From a virus, in the IMG/VR virus record IMGVR_UViG_3300007276_000310, positions 1 through 23,753 of that record: 23,753 bases of DNA, one strand, 5' to 3'. The notes beneath the pieces were generated by a model. The model searched no databases and was not told where the DNA came from. It saw nothing but the letters and a program-made list of their open reading frames with translations. The translations under genes were made by a program, and so were the position numbers. Below, piece after piece: positions 5,687-12,461 of the stretch. The first letter of the stretch is position 1. Each line of letters opens with the position of its first letter.

Positions 5687-7218
5687 AGATAGTAGATAAC
5701 CGCGCACTGTTACTTAACCTGAGATCACCCGGGCGGGTTACGAGTGTTATACCAAAGAGTAAGAAGTTATCAGAACATGAAGTATTAGTTAATTGGGGAG
5801 TTGATGAAGTGCAAGTATTACGTAACATAGGTATCAACGCGCCTTCACCTATTGAAGGTAAGTATGAGTGGACAGGTAGATACGATCCGTACGAACACCA
5901 AAAAGCCACAGCAAGTTTCTTTACACTAAATAAAAAATCATTTTGTTTTAACGAGCAAGGTACAGGTAAGACAGCCAGTGCTATTTGGGCATCAGATTAT
6001 TTATTAGATCAGGGCAAGATAAACAGGGTGTTAGTTATATGCCCTCTATCTATTATGGAATCCGCATGGCGTAACGACCTGTTTAACTTTGCTATGCACC
6101 GCAAGGTAGATGTAGCGTATGGTTCAGCCAAGAAGCGTAGAGAGATAATCGAAGGTGACGCTGAGTACGTGATAATAAATTACGATGGTGTGGAGATTGT
6201 ACAAGAATCTGTACAATGTGGTGGCTTTGATTTAATTATTGTAGATGAAGCTACACACTATAAGAATGTACAGACTAAACGGTGGAAGACACTAAACAAG
6301 TTAGTAGGTAAAGATACTTGGCTGTGGATGATGACAGGTACACCTGCGGCACAAAGCCCAACCGATGCGTTTGGTATAGCCAAACTTGTAAACCCAACAG
6401 CACTACCTCGTTTCTTTGGGTCTTTCCGAGATCAAGTCATGGTCAAGGTAACAAACTTTAAGTGGATACCAAAAGATGATGCTACTGACAGGGTGCATCG
6501 AGTCTTACAACCTGCCATACGTTACACCAAAGAAGAGTGCCTAGATTTACCACCTATGGTTTATGTTAAGCGTGAAGTCGACATGACTGCGCAACAAAAT
6601 AAATACTACAAAGAATTAAAGAATAAGATGATTATGCAAGCAGCAGGAGAGCAAATCACCGCTGCAAATGCGGCAGTAAACATGAACAAGTTACTCCAAA
6701 TATCATCTGGCGCTGTATATACCGATACTGGTGAGTCATTAGAGTTTGATATAACTAAAAGATATAAGGTGCTACGTGAGGTCATTGATGAGTCAAGTAA
6801 GAAAGTTCTAGTCTTTGTACCTTTCAGACATACCATACAGTTACTCACTGACAAGTTAAGGAAAGATGGTATAACCACAGAGGTAATCAATGGTGATGTA
6901 CCTGCACCCAAACGTACTGATATATTTAAACGCTTTCAAGAACAAGACGACCCAAAAGTTTTAGTTATCCAACCACAGTCTGCGGCACACGGTGTAACAC
7001 TTACAGCGGCAAACACTGTGGTGTGGTGGTCGCCCACCAGTTCGTTAGAAACGTACGCGCAAGCGAATGCTAGGGTGCACAGATCAGGTCAGGATCAAAA
7101 GTGTACAGTTGTCCACCTACAAGGATCTTACGTAGAGAAACGTGTTTACACATTATTGGACAATAGAATAGACATACACACAAAAATGATTGACTTATAT
7201 AAAGAAATACTTGACTAG
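5683..7218 (+). CDS. SNF2-family (SF2) DNA helicase/translocase
   Basis: This 511-residue protein has both RecA-like lobes. Lobe 1 has DPYEHQKATASFF (Q-motif-like), Walker A QGTGKT (residues 92-97, K96), VLVICPLSIMESAWRND (motif Ia), the DEAT box (VDEATHYKN, D188-E189) and MMTGTPAAQSP (motif III). Lobe 2 has VLVFVPFRHT, VLVIQPQSAAHGVTL (motif V) and YAQANARVHRSGQ (motif VI with R464, R467, Q470). DEAT replaces the more common DEAH. The VHRSGQ form is diagnostic of SNF2-like enzymes. Such phage proteins are thought to remodel forks or recombination intermediates. The start is TTG, supported by GGAG at 5671-5674; the next in-frame ATG is too far downstream. The family call is firm; the exact substrate is unknown. 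Confidence 0.95.
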   Translation: MKIVDNRALLLNLRSPGRVTSVIPKSKKLSEHEVLVNWGVDEVQVLRNIGINAPSPIEGKYEWTGRYDPYEHQKATASFFTLNKKSFCFNEQGTGKTASAIWASDYLLDQGKINRVLVICPLSIMESAWRNDLFNFAMHRKVDVAYGSAKKRREIIEGDAEYVIINYDGVEIVQESVQCGGFDLIIVDEATHYKNVQTKRWKTLNKLVGKDTWLWMMTGTPAAQSPTDAFGIAKLVNPTALPRFFGSFRDQVMVKVTNFKWIPKDDATDRVHRVLQPAIRYTKEECLDLPPMVYVKREVDMTAQQNKYYKELKNKMIMQAAGEQITAANAAVNMNKLLQISSGAVYTDTGESLEFDITKRYKVLREVIDESSKKVLVFVPFRHTIQLLTDKLRKDGITTEVINGDVPAPKRTDIFKRFQEQDDPKVLVIQPQSAAHGVTLTAANTVVWWSPTSSLETYAQANARVHRSGQDQKCTVVHLQGSYVEKRVYTLLDNRIDIHTKMIDLYKEILD

Positions 7219-7267
7219 TACACAATCATACGCTATGTTGTCTATCCCTTTTGTAAAGGAGCGTAAA

Positions 7268-7666
7268 ATGAGTGAAGAAAAACTGACTGCTGAGAAGTTA
7301 ACTACTGTTTATTTGAAGATAAAAGATAAGCGTAGCGAGTTATCGGCAGAGTTTAAAGAGAAAGATGCTGAGTTATTGGAGCAGTTGGATAAGGTAAAGC
7401 GTGCTTTACTGGACTACTGTGAAGATCAAGGTGTCGATAGTGTAAGAACTTCTGCGGGATTGTTTTACCGTTCTGCTCGTACACGCTATTGGACTAGTGA
7501 TTGGTCTTCAATGCACGAGTTTATTCTTGAGCATGAAGCGCCTGAACTGTTAGATAAACGTGTGAATCAGGGCAACATGAAACAGTTTTTGGAAGAGAAC
7601 CCCGACCTTGTACCTAAAGGTCTTAACGTAGATTCTGAATACGTTGTATCAGTAAGGAGAAAATGA
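7268..7666 (+). CDS. Coiled-coil protein, Gp157-like architecture
   Basis: The frame is open from 7190 inside the helicase gene, but AAAGGAG (7255-7261) places the true ATG at 7268, giving 132 residues. Residues about 15-52 form a strong Glu/Lys coiled coil. A short beta-rich segment (GVDSVRTSAGLFYRSARTRYW) and a C-terminal domain ending EYVVSVRRK follow. A coiled coil followed by a strand pair introduced by G-V/I-x-S-V/I resembles the phage Gp157 family, often found beside ssDNA-binding proteins and recombination genes. That similarity is of layout rather than a firm domain match. The stop overlaps the next gene's preferred ATG by 1 nt (TGATG). Confidence 0.8.
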   Translation: MSEEKLTAEKLTTVYLKIKDKRSELSAEFKEKDAELLEQLDKVKRALLDYCEDQGVDSVRTSAGLFYRSARTRYWTSDWSSMHEFILEHEAPELLDKRVNQGNMKQFLEENPDLVPKGLNVDSEYVVSVRRK

Positions 7667-7911
7667 TGTCAGATAATTTTGTTCCAATCGGTGACGTAGC
7701 AGATAAGTTTAGTGTATCTAAACACACAGTCAGGCAGTGGTTGCGTAAAGGCAAGATCCCTGCGGATATGTATGTGAAGATCGGTAACACTTATCGTTAC
7801 AACCTTCAAGGGATTGAAAACGCCTTTTTGAATACCAATAAAGATTCGGTAGAAAAAGAGGCGGTCAGTGACTACGAGTTTGGCACTGACATGTTAGACG
7901 AGGACTTCTAA
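7666..7911 (+). CDS. Small HTH (MerR/excisionase-like) DNA-binding protein
   Basis: Residues about 6-50 form a HTH_17-type helix-turn-helix with wing: PIGDVADKFSVSKHTVRQWL, then RKGKIPADMYVKIGNTYRY. The xxVSxxTVRxWLRxGKIP pattern is characteristic. Two adjacent ATGs occur. The second (7666) lies 6 nt after AAGGAG (7654-7659) and is preferred over 7663, which would leave only 3 nt. The remaining 30 residues are acidic and end GTDMLDEDF, a tail resembling those by which SSB-type proteins bind partners. It could be a transcriptional regulator of this operon, an origin-binding factor or an excisionase-like accessory. No integrase is visible, which makes the excisionase role less likely. Confidence 0.85.
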   Translation: MSDNFVPIGDVADKFSVSKHTVRQWLRKGKIPADMYVKIGNTYRYNLQGIENAFLNTNKDSVEKEAVSDYEFGTDMLDEDF

Positions 7912-8570
7912 TGAGAAGGTTGAGCATACGTGGTGGTACGTTTACTGATATTGCTGATGGGCAAGAAACCCCTTTAGGTGATATGGTAAATGTAATCATC
8001 GTGAATGCCGCGCCTGTATCAAGATCATATTTTGGTAATGAGTTTGACCCTAACAAGTCTACTGCGCCAGTCTGTTGGTCTGATGATACACAACGACCCT
8101 CTACCAAGGTATCAGAGGATAACGTGCAATCACGTAGGTGTATGGACTGTACACAGAATGTACGTGGTTCTGGTGAGCATGGTGGTAGGGCTTGTCGGTT
8201 TCAACAACGACTTGCTGTTGTGTTTGAAGGAGATCTCGAAGAGGTGTATCAGTTGCAGATACCTGCCAGTTCTATATTCGGCAGAGCGCAAGGCGGTAAC
8301 ATGGGTATGCAAGAGTATGCTCGCCACCTATCTTCACATGATACGTCTGTTATTGCTGTCGTTACAAACATTACGTTTGATAAAGATAGTGTTGTTCCAA
8401 AACTTTATTTTAAACCTATGCGACCTATTGACAAAGGTGATGGGCTAAAGATAGCAGAGATGGTGGTACACGAAGATACAAAACGTGCTATCACATCATT
8501 CGTCCCTGTAACTAGTGAACCCTCACCCTTCGGTAAAGTGGAAGGTGGGTTTGATATAAATGCAAACTAA
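7911..8570 (+). CDS. Cys-containing protein of the SSB locus
   Basis: The start overlaps the previous stop by 1 nt (TAATG). The 219-residue protein has four cysteines, C55, C77, C80 and C95 (PVCWSDD ... RRCMDCTQN ... GRACRFQQR), which could bind one zinc ion, between beta-rich N- and C-terminal parts. Near the end it carries PFGKVEGGF (residues 206-214), which is repeated exactly in the adjacent ssDNA-binding protein. The APVCWSDD/CxxC/RACRF pattern occurs in phage proteins next to gp2.5-like SSBs. I know no proven function for it. A ssDNA-binding or SSB-partner role is inferred from the shared motif and the adjacency. Confidence 0.85.
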   Translation: MRRLSIRGGTFTDIADGQETPLGDMVNVIIVNAAPVSRSYFGNEFDPNKSTAPVCWSDDTQRPSTKVSEDNVQSRRCMDCTQNVRGSGEHGGRACRFQQRLAVVFEGDLEEVYQLQIPASSIFGRAQGGNMGMQEYARHLSSHDTSVIAVVTNITFDKDSVVPKLYFKPMRPIDKGDGLKIAEMVVHEDTKRAITSFVPVTSEPSPFGKVEGGFDINAN

Positions 8571-8581
8571 GGTAATTAATT

Positions 8582-9283
8582 ATGGCTAATACAAATAGCA
8601 GTTATATTATAGAAAACGTTGAGGCTCTTTGGCCTCGTATCAATAAACCATACCGTTTTGATAACGCAGAAAATCGCACTGTACCGTGTACCGCGTTTGA
8701 CGATGGTGCTAAATACGAGATTAAATTTCGTATGACAAAAGATCAAGCTAAGGCTTTGTATCTTGAAATGTGTAAGGCGTATGAGGAACGCAAAGAAAAA
8801 GGGTGGCCTGAGAAAGTTGATAATCCATTCACCAAAGATGACGATGGTATGTATGTGTACAAAGCCACGTTGAAAGGTGCGTATGGTAAAGAGGCTACAC
8901 TTAAACCTGTACAAGTGGACTCGAATGGGAGTAAACTACCAGAAGATTTCATGTTAACCACAGGCAGTACAGTCAATGTGGCTGTAATCTTTGTGCCCTA
9001 TAACATGCGTGAAGCAGGAATCTCACTACGTTTGAAAGCGGTACAAGTAATTAAATATGTACCTATGGAATCTAGCACGCCATTCGGTAAGGTTGAAGGT
9101 GGCTTTACATTCCAGAAAGATGATAACCCTTTTGAGGTTGTTGAAGCTAAACCTACTACCAATGTTATTGAAGGTGAGTTTGGTGATACACCTGAACCAA
9201 AGAAAGTCAGTAAAAAAGCAACACCTAAACCAAAAAAGACTGACGCTGATCTTGCATCAATCGTAGACGACTGGGACGACTAG
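8582..9283 (+). CDS. ssDNA-binding protein, T7 gp2.5-like
   Basis: This 233-residue protein has the layout of phage SSBs of the gp2.5-like group. It has an OB-fold-like N-terminal region (residues about 8-165) starting ENVEALWPRINKPYRFD and ending with the characteristic GISLRLKAVQVIKYV strand pair. A PFGKVEGGF motif (167-175), a flexible Lys/Pro linker and an acidic, aromatic C-terminal tail (DLASIVDDWDD) follow. In T7, such a tail contacts the DNA polymerase and the primase-helicase, and the same is likely here. A weak AAGG (8569-8572) lies before the ATG, 11 nt after the previous gene. The family call is by fold layout and context, without an alignment. Confidence 0.82.
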   Translation: MANTNSSYIIENVEALWPRINKPYRFDNAENRTVPCTAFDDGAKYEIKFRMTKDQAKALYLEMCKAYEERKEKGWPEKVDNPFTKDDDGMYVYKATLKGAYGKEATLKPVQVDSNGSKLPEDFMLTTGSTVNVAVIFVPYNMREAGISLRLKAVQVIKYVPMESSTPFGKVEGGFTFQKDDNPFEVVEAKPTTNVIEGEFGDTPEPKKVSKKATPKPKKTDADLASIVDDWDD

Positions 9284-9314
9284 TCCCACAAACTTAGCTA
9301 GGTATAACCGAAAA

Positions 9315-9330
9315 GGGGGCAACTGCCCCC
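9315..9330 (+). terminator. GC-rich hairpin in gap after SSB gene
   Basis: GGGGGC, loop AACT and GCCCCC make a perfect 6-bp GC stem in the 81-nt gap between the SSB and primase-helicase genes. The following bases (CTGCTATCTCC) contain no T-run, so it is not a standard intrinsic terminator. It may pause or partially terminate transcription, or stabilise the upstream mRNA to give more SSB than primase. Confidence 0.45.
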
Positions 9331-9364
9331 CTGCTATCTCCACCCTCGGAATTAGGAATGTATT

Positions 9365-12169
9365 ATGGATGCAGAAGTATTTTTGCGGCACGTCACAGGG
9401 GAAGACGGGTACTACTGTTTATTTGCTGTTAAGCTAGGACAAAATGACAGGCCACAAACGTTTCATACAGACTATGATTCGTTACTACAAGAAGCACGTA
9501 AGCTAGATGCTCGTGGGTATAGCCCATACTTTGCACTGGCTACGTTTGAAGAAAGTGGTACTCGTGTAGCTGACAACGTAAAACAGTTAAAGTCTTTCTT
9601 TATGGACATCGACTGCGGGGAAGGCAGAGATTATCCAACGAAGAAAGAGGGATTACAAGCCCTACAAAGATTTTGTAAGAAGGTTGAACTACCAAGACCT
9701 TTGTTAGTTGATTCAGGTAGAGGGGTACATTGTTACTGGCCTTTGTCTGAACCTGTTAGCAAAGAAACGTGGAAGCCTGTAGCCGAGCACCTTAAACAGC
9801 TATGTAAAAATCATGGGTTTATTGTTGACCCATCAGTAACTGCCGATGCGGCTCGTGTACTGCGTATACCTACTACGCACAATCATAAGACTGAACCACC
9901 AACAGAAGTAACATTCTTTAGTGAGCATGTACCAGAGTATGTGACGCTAGATGAGTTTGCTAAGTGCATTGGTGCGGATAAGGTAGAAACAAAGTCACTT
10001 GAGCCTATGCCTAACAGCGCAGTTATGGATGCGTTGATGGGAAACAAACAATTCAAATTTAAAGATATTATTGCTAGAGAATCTAGCTGTGCGCAGTTAG
10101 TTAACATAGTAGTAAATCAGGATGAGTGTAGTGAGCCTATGTGGCGAGCAGGGCTGTCTATAGCTAAGTTCTGTTCTGATGGGCAGAAAGCCGCACACGT
10201 TATGTCTAAGAATCACCCTGAGTATTCAGCAGAAGAAACACAGGATAAGTTTGACAAAATTAAAGGGCCTTATCAATGTGCACACTTTGATGAGTTCAAG
10301 CCTGATGTATGTACCAAGTGTCCGCACTGGGGCAAGATCAAGTCACCTATATCGTTAGGTGGTAGCATAAAAGAAGCTACCGAAGAAGATAATATAGTAG
10401 AAGTACCTGCACTTGATCTACCAAACACACCTACTACTACGTATGTAATTCCTACATACCCAAAGCCATATATACGTGGCGCTAGTGGTGGTGTATATAT
10501 ACGTACCACAGATGAAGAAGGTGATCCTACTGAGGAACTTATATACCACAACGACATTTACATCGTCAGTCGTATTGTAGATGTCGAACTAGGGGAAGTT
10601 GTGGTAATACGTTTACACCTACCACAGGACGGTGTACGTGAATTTACAGTTCCACTTACAGCAGTAACTTCAAGAGAAGAATTTAGAAAACAGATGTCCA
10701 TGCAAGGCGTGGCAATAACAAAGATGGATAAACTTATGACTTATATGACTACTTGGATTAACGAGTTGCAAGCTACTACAAAAGCTGACTTGGCTCGTAC
10801 CCAGTTTGGTTGGACTGATGATACACACAGTGCATTCATTTTAGGCAATCAAGAAATATCAAGAAATGGTGTAAAGAGTAACCCACCATCTAAAGCTACA
10901 GCAGGTTTGATGAGTGCGTTCAAACCAAAAGGTACGCTAGAGCAGTGGAAAGAAATGGCTAACTTCTATAACCGTGATGGCTTTGAGTTACACCAATATA
11001 TAGTAGCTAGTGCTTTCGGTTCACCACTTATGGCGTTAATGCCCATCGCATGTTCGAGCTTACACGTTCATAGTAAGGAGTCTGGACTAGGTAAGACCAC
11101 TGCTATGTACGTAGGAGCGTCTGTTTGGGGCAATCCAAAGACCTTAGTAGTCGAAGCAAAAGATACGCAGAATTCATTGATGTTACGTGGTGAGGTATAC
11201 AAGAACTTACCTTATTACATTGATGAGTTAACAAACGCCAAGGGTGAAGAACTATCTGACTTAATATATCAACTATCTAGTGGTAGGCAACGTAACAGGA
11301 TGGCAGGTAGCGCGAACACAGAGAGACATCGGGGTGAGCCGTGGAGTTTACTATCTATATCTACAGGTAACACTAGTGTCATTGAACGAATAAGTGCTTT
11401 CAAGAATGCTCCGAAGGCCGAAGCGGCTCGTATGCTAGAAACAAAAGCTGTTAAGTTATTTGATGAGACAAAGACTAAGCACCTGACTGATGCACACCAG
11501 TCTAACTCTCAAAACATATATGGGGTTGTAGGCGTACCCTATCTGCAATATCTAATGCAGAACATGGATAGAGTTATAAACCTATTACAAGAAGTACAGC
11601 AGAAGTTAGATGCAGGTGCGCAACTAACCGCACAGGAAAGGCATTGGTCAGCAGGTTCTACCGTTACTGTAGCAGGGTTTATGTTGGCTAGTGAACTTGG
11701 GTTCTTAGAGTATGACAAAGAAGGCTTTTTTAGGTACGCCCTACGCTTATTAAAAGAGAATAAGACTATGGCTAGCGATATGATAGCTTCTACGGCTGAC
11801 ACATTGAATGACTTTGTGCACGAGCATTGGGGTAGCATACTAAAAATTAAAAGCACTGATGATATGCGTAAGAATCAGGGCAATGGTATGGACGACCTAG
11901 TTATACCTGAAGCTGATCCTCGTATTCGCTTGGTAGGTCGTTATGAGACTGACGTTAAGAAGTTATACATAATACCTAAAGTATTGAAAGCATGGGCTGC
12001 TAAACAACAGATAAATTACAGTTCATTGATAGACGAATTGAAAGCTAAGTTTAAAGGTAAGTATGAAAAGATAAGGCTTACTAAAGGTACATCAACCAAG
12101 ATGCCACTAACACACGTGTTTTGTGTAGATTGTTCTGAAGTTGATTTAGACGAAGATGCTGAAACTTGA
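9365..12169 (+). CDS. Primase-helicase: AEP-like primase fused to DUF927-like ATPase
   Basis: This is a 934-residue multidomain replication protein. Residues about 1-200 look like an archaeo-eukaryotic primase/PrimPol domain: SFFMDIDCGEG (D81, D83 as metal ligands), DSGRGVHCYWPL (H122) and DPSVTADAARVLRIPTT. A linker region carries C305, H307, C316 and C319 (CAHF ... CTKCPHW), a possible zinc site. Residues about 380-700 resemble the DUF927 P-loop ATPase region, with Walker A ESGLGKTT (K577), Walker B PYYIDELT (D620-E621) and a sensor-like STGN (667-670). The C-terminal part ends in a small winged-helix-like segment and an acidic tail (SEVDLDEDAET). AGGA at 9354-9357 supports the start. It probably unwinds DNA and primes synthesis for the encoded polymerase. 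Confidence 0.88.
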   Translation: MDAEVFLRHVTGEDGYYCLFAVKLGQNDRPQTFHTDYDSLLQEARKLDARGYSPYFALATFEESGTRVADNVKQLKSFFMDIDCGEGRDYPTKKEGLQALQRFCKKVELPRPLLVDSGRGVHCYWPLSEPVSKETWKPVAEHLKQLCKNHGFIVDPSVTADAARVLRIPTTHNHKTEPPTEVTFFSEHVPEYVTLDEFAKCIGADKVETKSLEPMPNSAVMDALMGNKQFKFKDIIARESSCAQLVNIVVNQDECSEPMWRAGLSIAKFCSDGQKAAHVMSKNHPEYSAEETQDKFDKIKGPYQCAHFDEFKPDVCTKCPHWGKIKSPISLGGSIKEATEEDNIVEVPALDLPNTPTTTYVIPTYPKPYIRGASGGVYIRTTDEEGDPTEELIYHNDIYIVSRIVDVELGEVVVIRLHLPQDGVREFTVPLTAVTSREEFRKQMSMQGVAITKMDKLMTYMTTWINELQATTKADLARTQFGWTDDTHSAFILGNQEISRNGVKSNPPSKATAGLMSAFKPKGTLEQWKEMANFYNRDGFELHQYIVASAFGSPLMALMPIACSSLHVHSKESGLGKTTAMYVGASVWGNPKTLVVEAKDTQNSLMLRGEVYKNLPYYIDELTNAKGEELSDLIYQLSSGRQRNRMAGSANTERHRGEPWSLLSISTGNTSVIERISAFKNAPKAEAARMLETKAVKLFDETKTKHLTDAHQSNSQNIYGVVGVPYLQYLMQNMDRVINLLQEVQQKLDAGAQLTAQERHWSAGSTVTVAGFMLASELGFLEYDKEGFFRYALRLLKENKTMASDMIASTADTLNDFVHEHWGSILKIKSTDDMRKNQGNGMDDLVIPEADPRIRLVGRYETDVKKLYIIPKVLKAWAAKQQINYSSLIDELKAKFKGKYEKIRLTKGTSTKMPLTHVFCVDCSEVDLDEDAET

Positions 12170-12371
12170 TGACATAGCACCTGATGGCGTACGCATTATC
12201 GTACGTTGGGATAAGATGGGCGTTGGCGCTTCAGTCTTCGTCCCATGTATCAATGCTCGTAAAGCACGAGAACAAGTTAACGTAATATTTAAAAGAAGAG
12301 GTTGGAAATACAAAGCCCTAACCTCCATAGAGAGTAACAAGTTAGGTGTACGCTTTTGGAGGATCGTGTGA
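12156..12371 (+). CDS. Small basic unknown protein
   Basis: This 71-residue protein overlaps the end of the primase-helicase gene by 14 nt in another frame, with no strong SD, so translation is probably coupled. It reads as a compact alpha/beta domain: two strands (GVRIIVRWDKMGVGASVFVP), a helix (ARKAREQVNVIFKRRGW), then a basic loop and final strand (KLGVRFWRIV). It is rich in Arg and Lys. I recognise no family. It is the last gene of the rightward operon, just before the terminator. Confidence 0.72.
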   Translation: MLKLDDIAPDGVRIIVRWDKMGVGASVFVPCINARKAREQVNVIFKRRGWKYKALTSIESNKLGVRFWRIV

Positions 12372-12425
12372 TATTATAGGAAAAGAAGTAACTTCCTCCC
12401 CTTTGTTGCTTCTGTCACTCCCTTG

Positions 12426-12461
12426 ACTCCCCTTTGTTCCGAGGCATTGGGGAGTTTTTTT
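12426..12461 (+). terminator. Rho-independent terminator of the + strand arm
   Basis: ACTCCCC (12426-12432) pairs with GGGGAGT (12449-12455) across a 16-nt loop and runs straight into TTTTTT (12456-12461). The stem is perfect. It sits 54 nt after the last rightward gene, at the convergence point with the leftward late genes, whose last stop codon overlaps the T-run. Read on the - strand there is no T-run behind the stem, so it acts mainly on + strand transcripts. A second CTCCCCTTTGTT copy at 12396-12407 offers a competing partner for the GGGGAG arm. Confidence 0.85.

Noticed and set aside
7190-7267. Upstream extension of the Gp157-like gene to ATG 7190
   Set aside because: It would overlap the helicase end without a ribosome site, while AAAGGAG points clearly to ATG 7268.
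8005-8448. 147-residue + strand ORF inside the Cys-containing protein gene
   Set aside because: It is in a different frame from a gene with clear motifs and SSB-locus synteny, has no SD and looks like a shadow frame.
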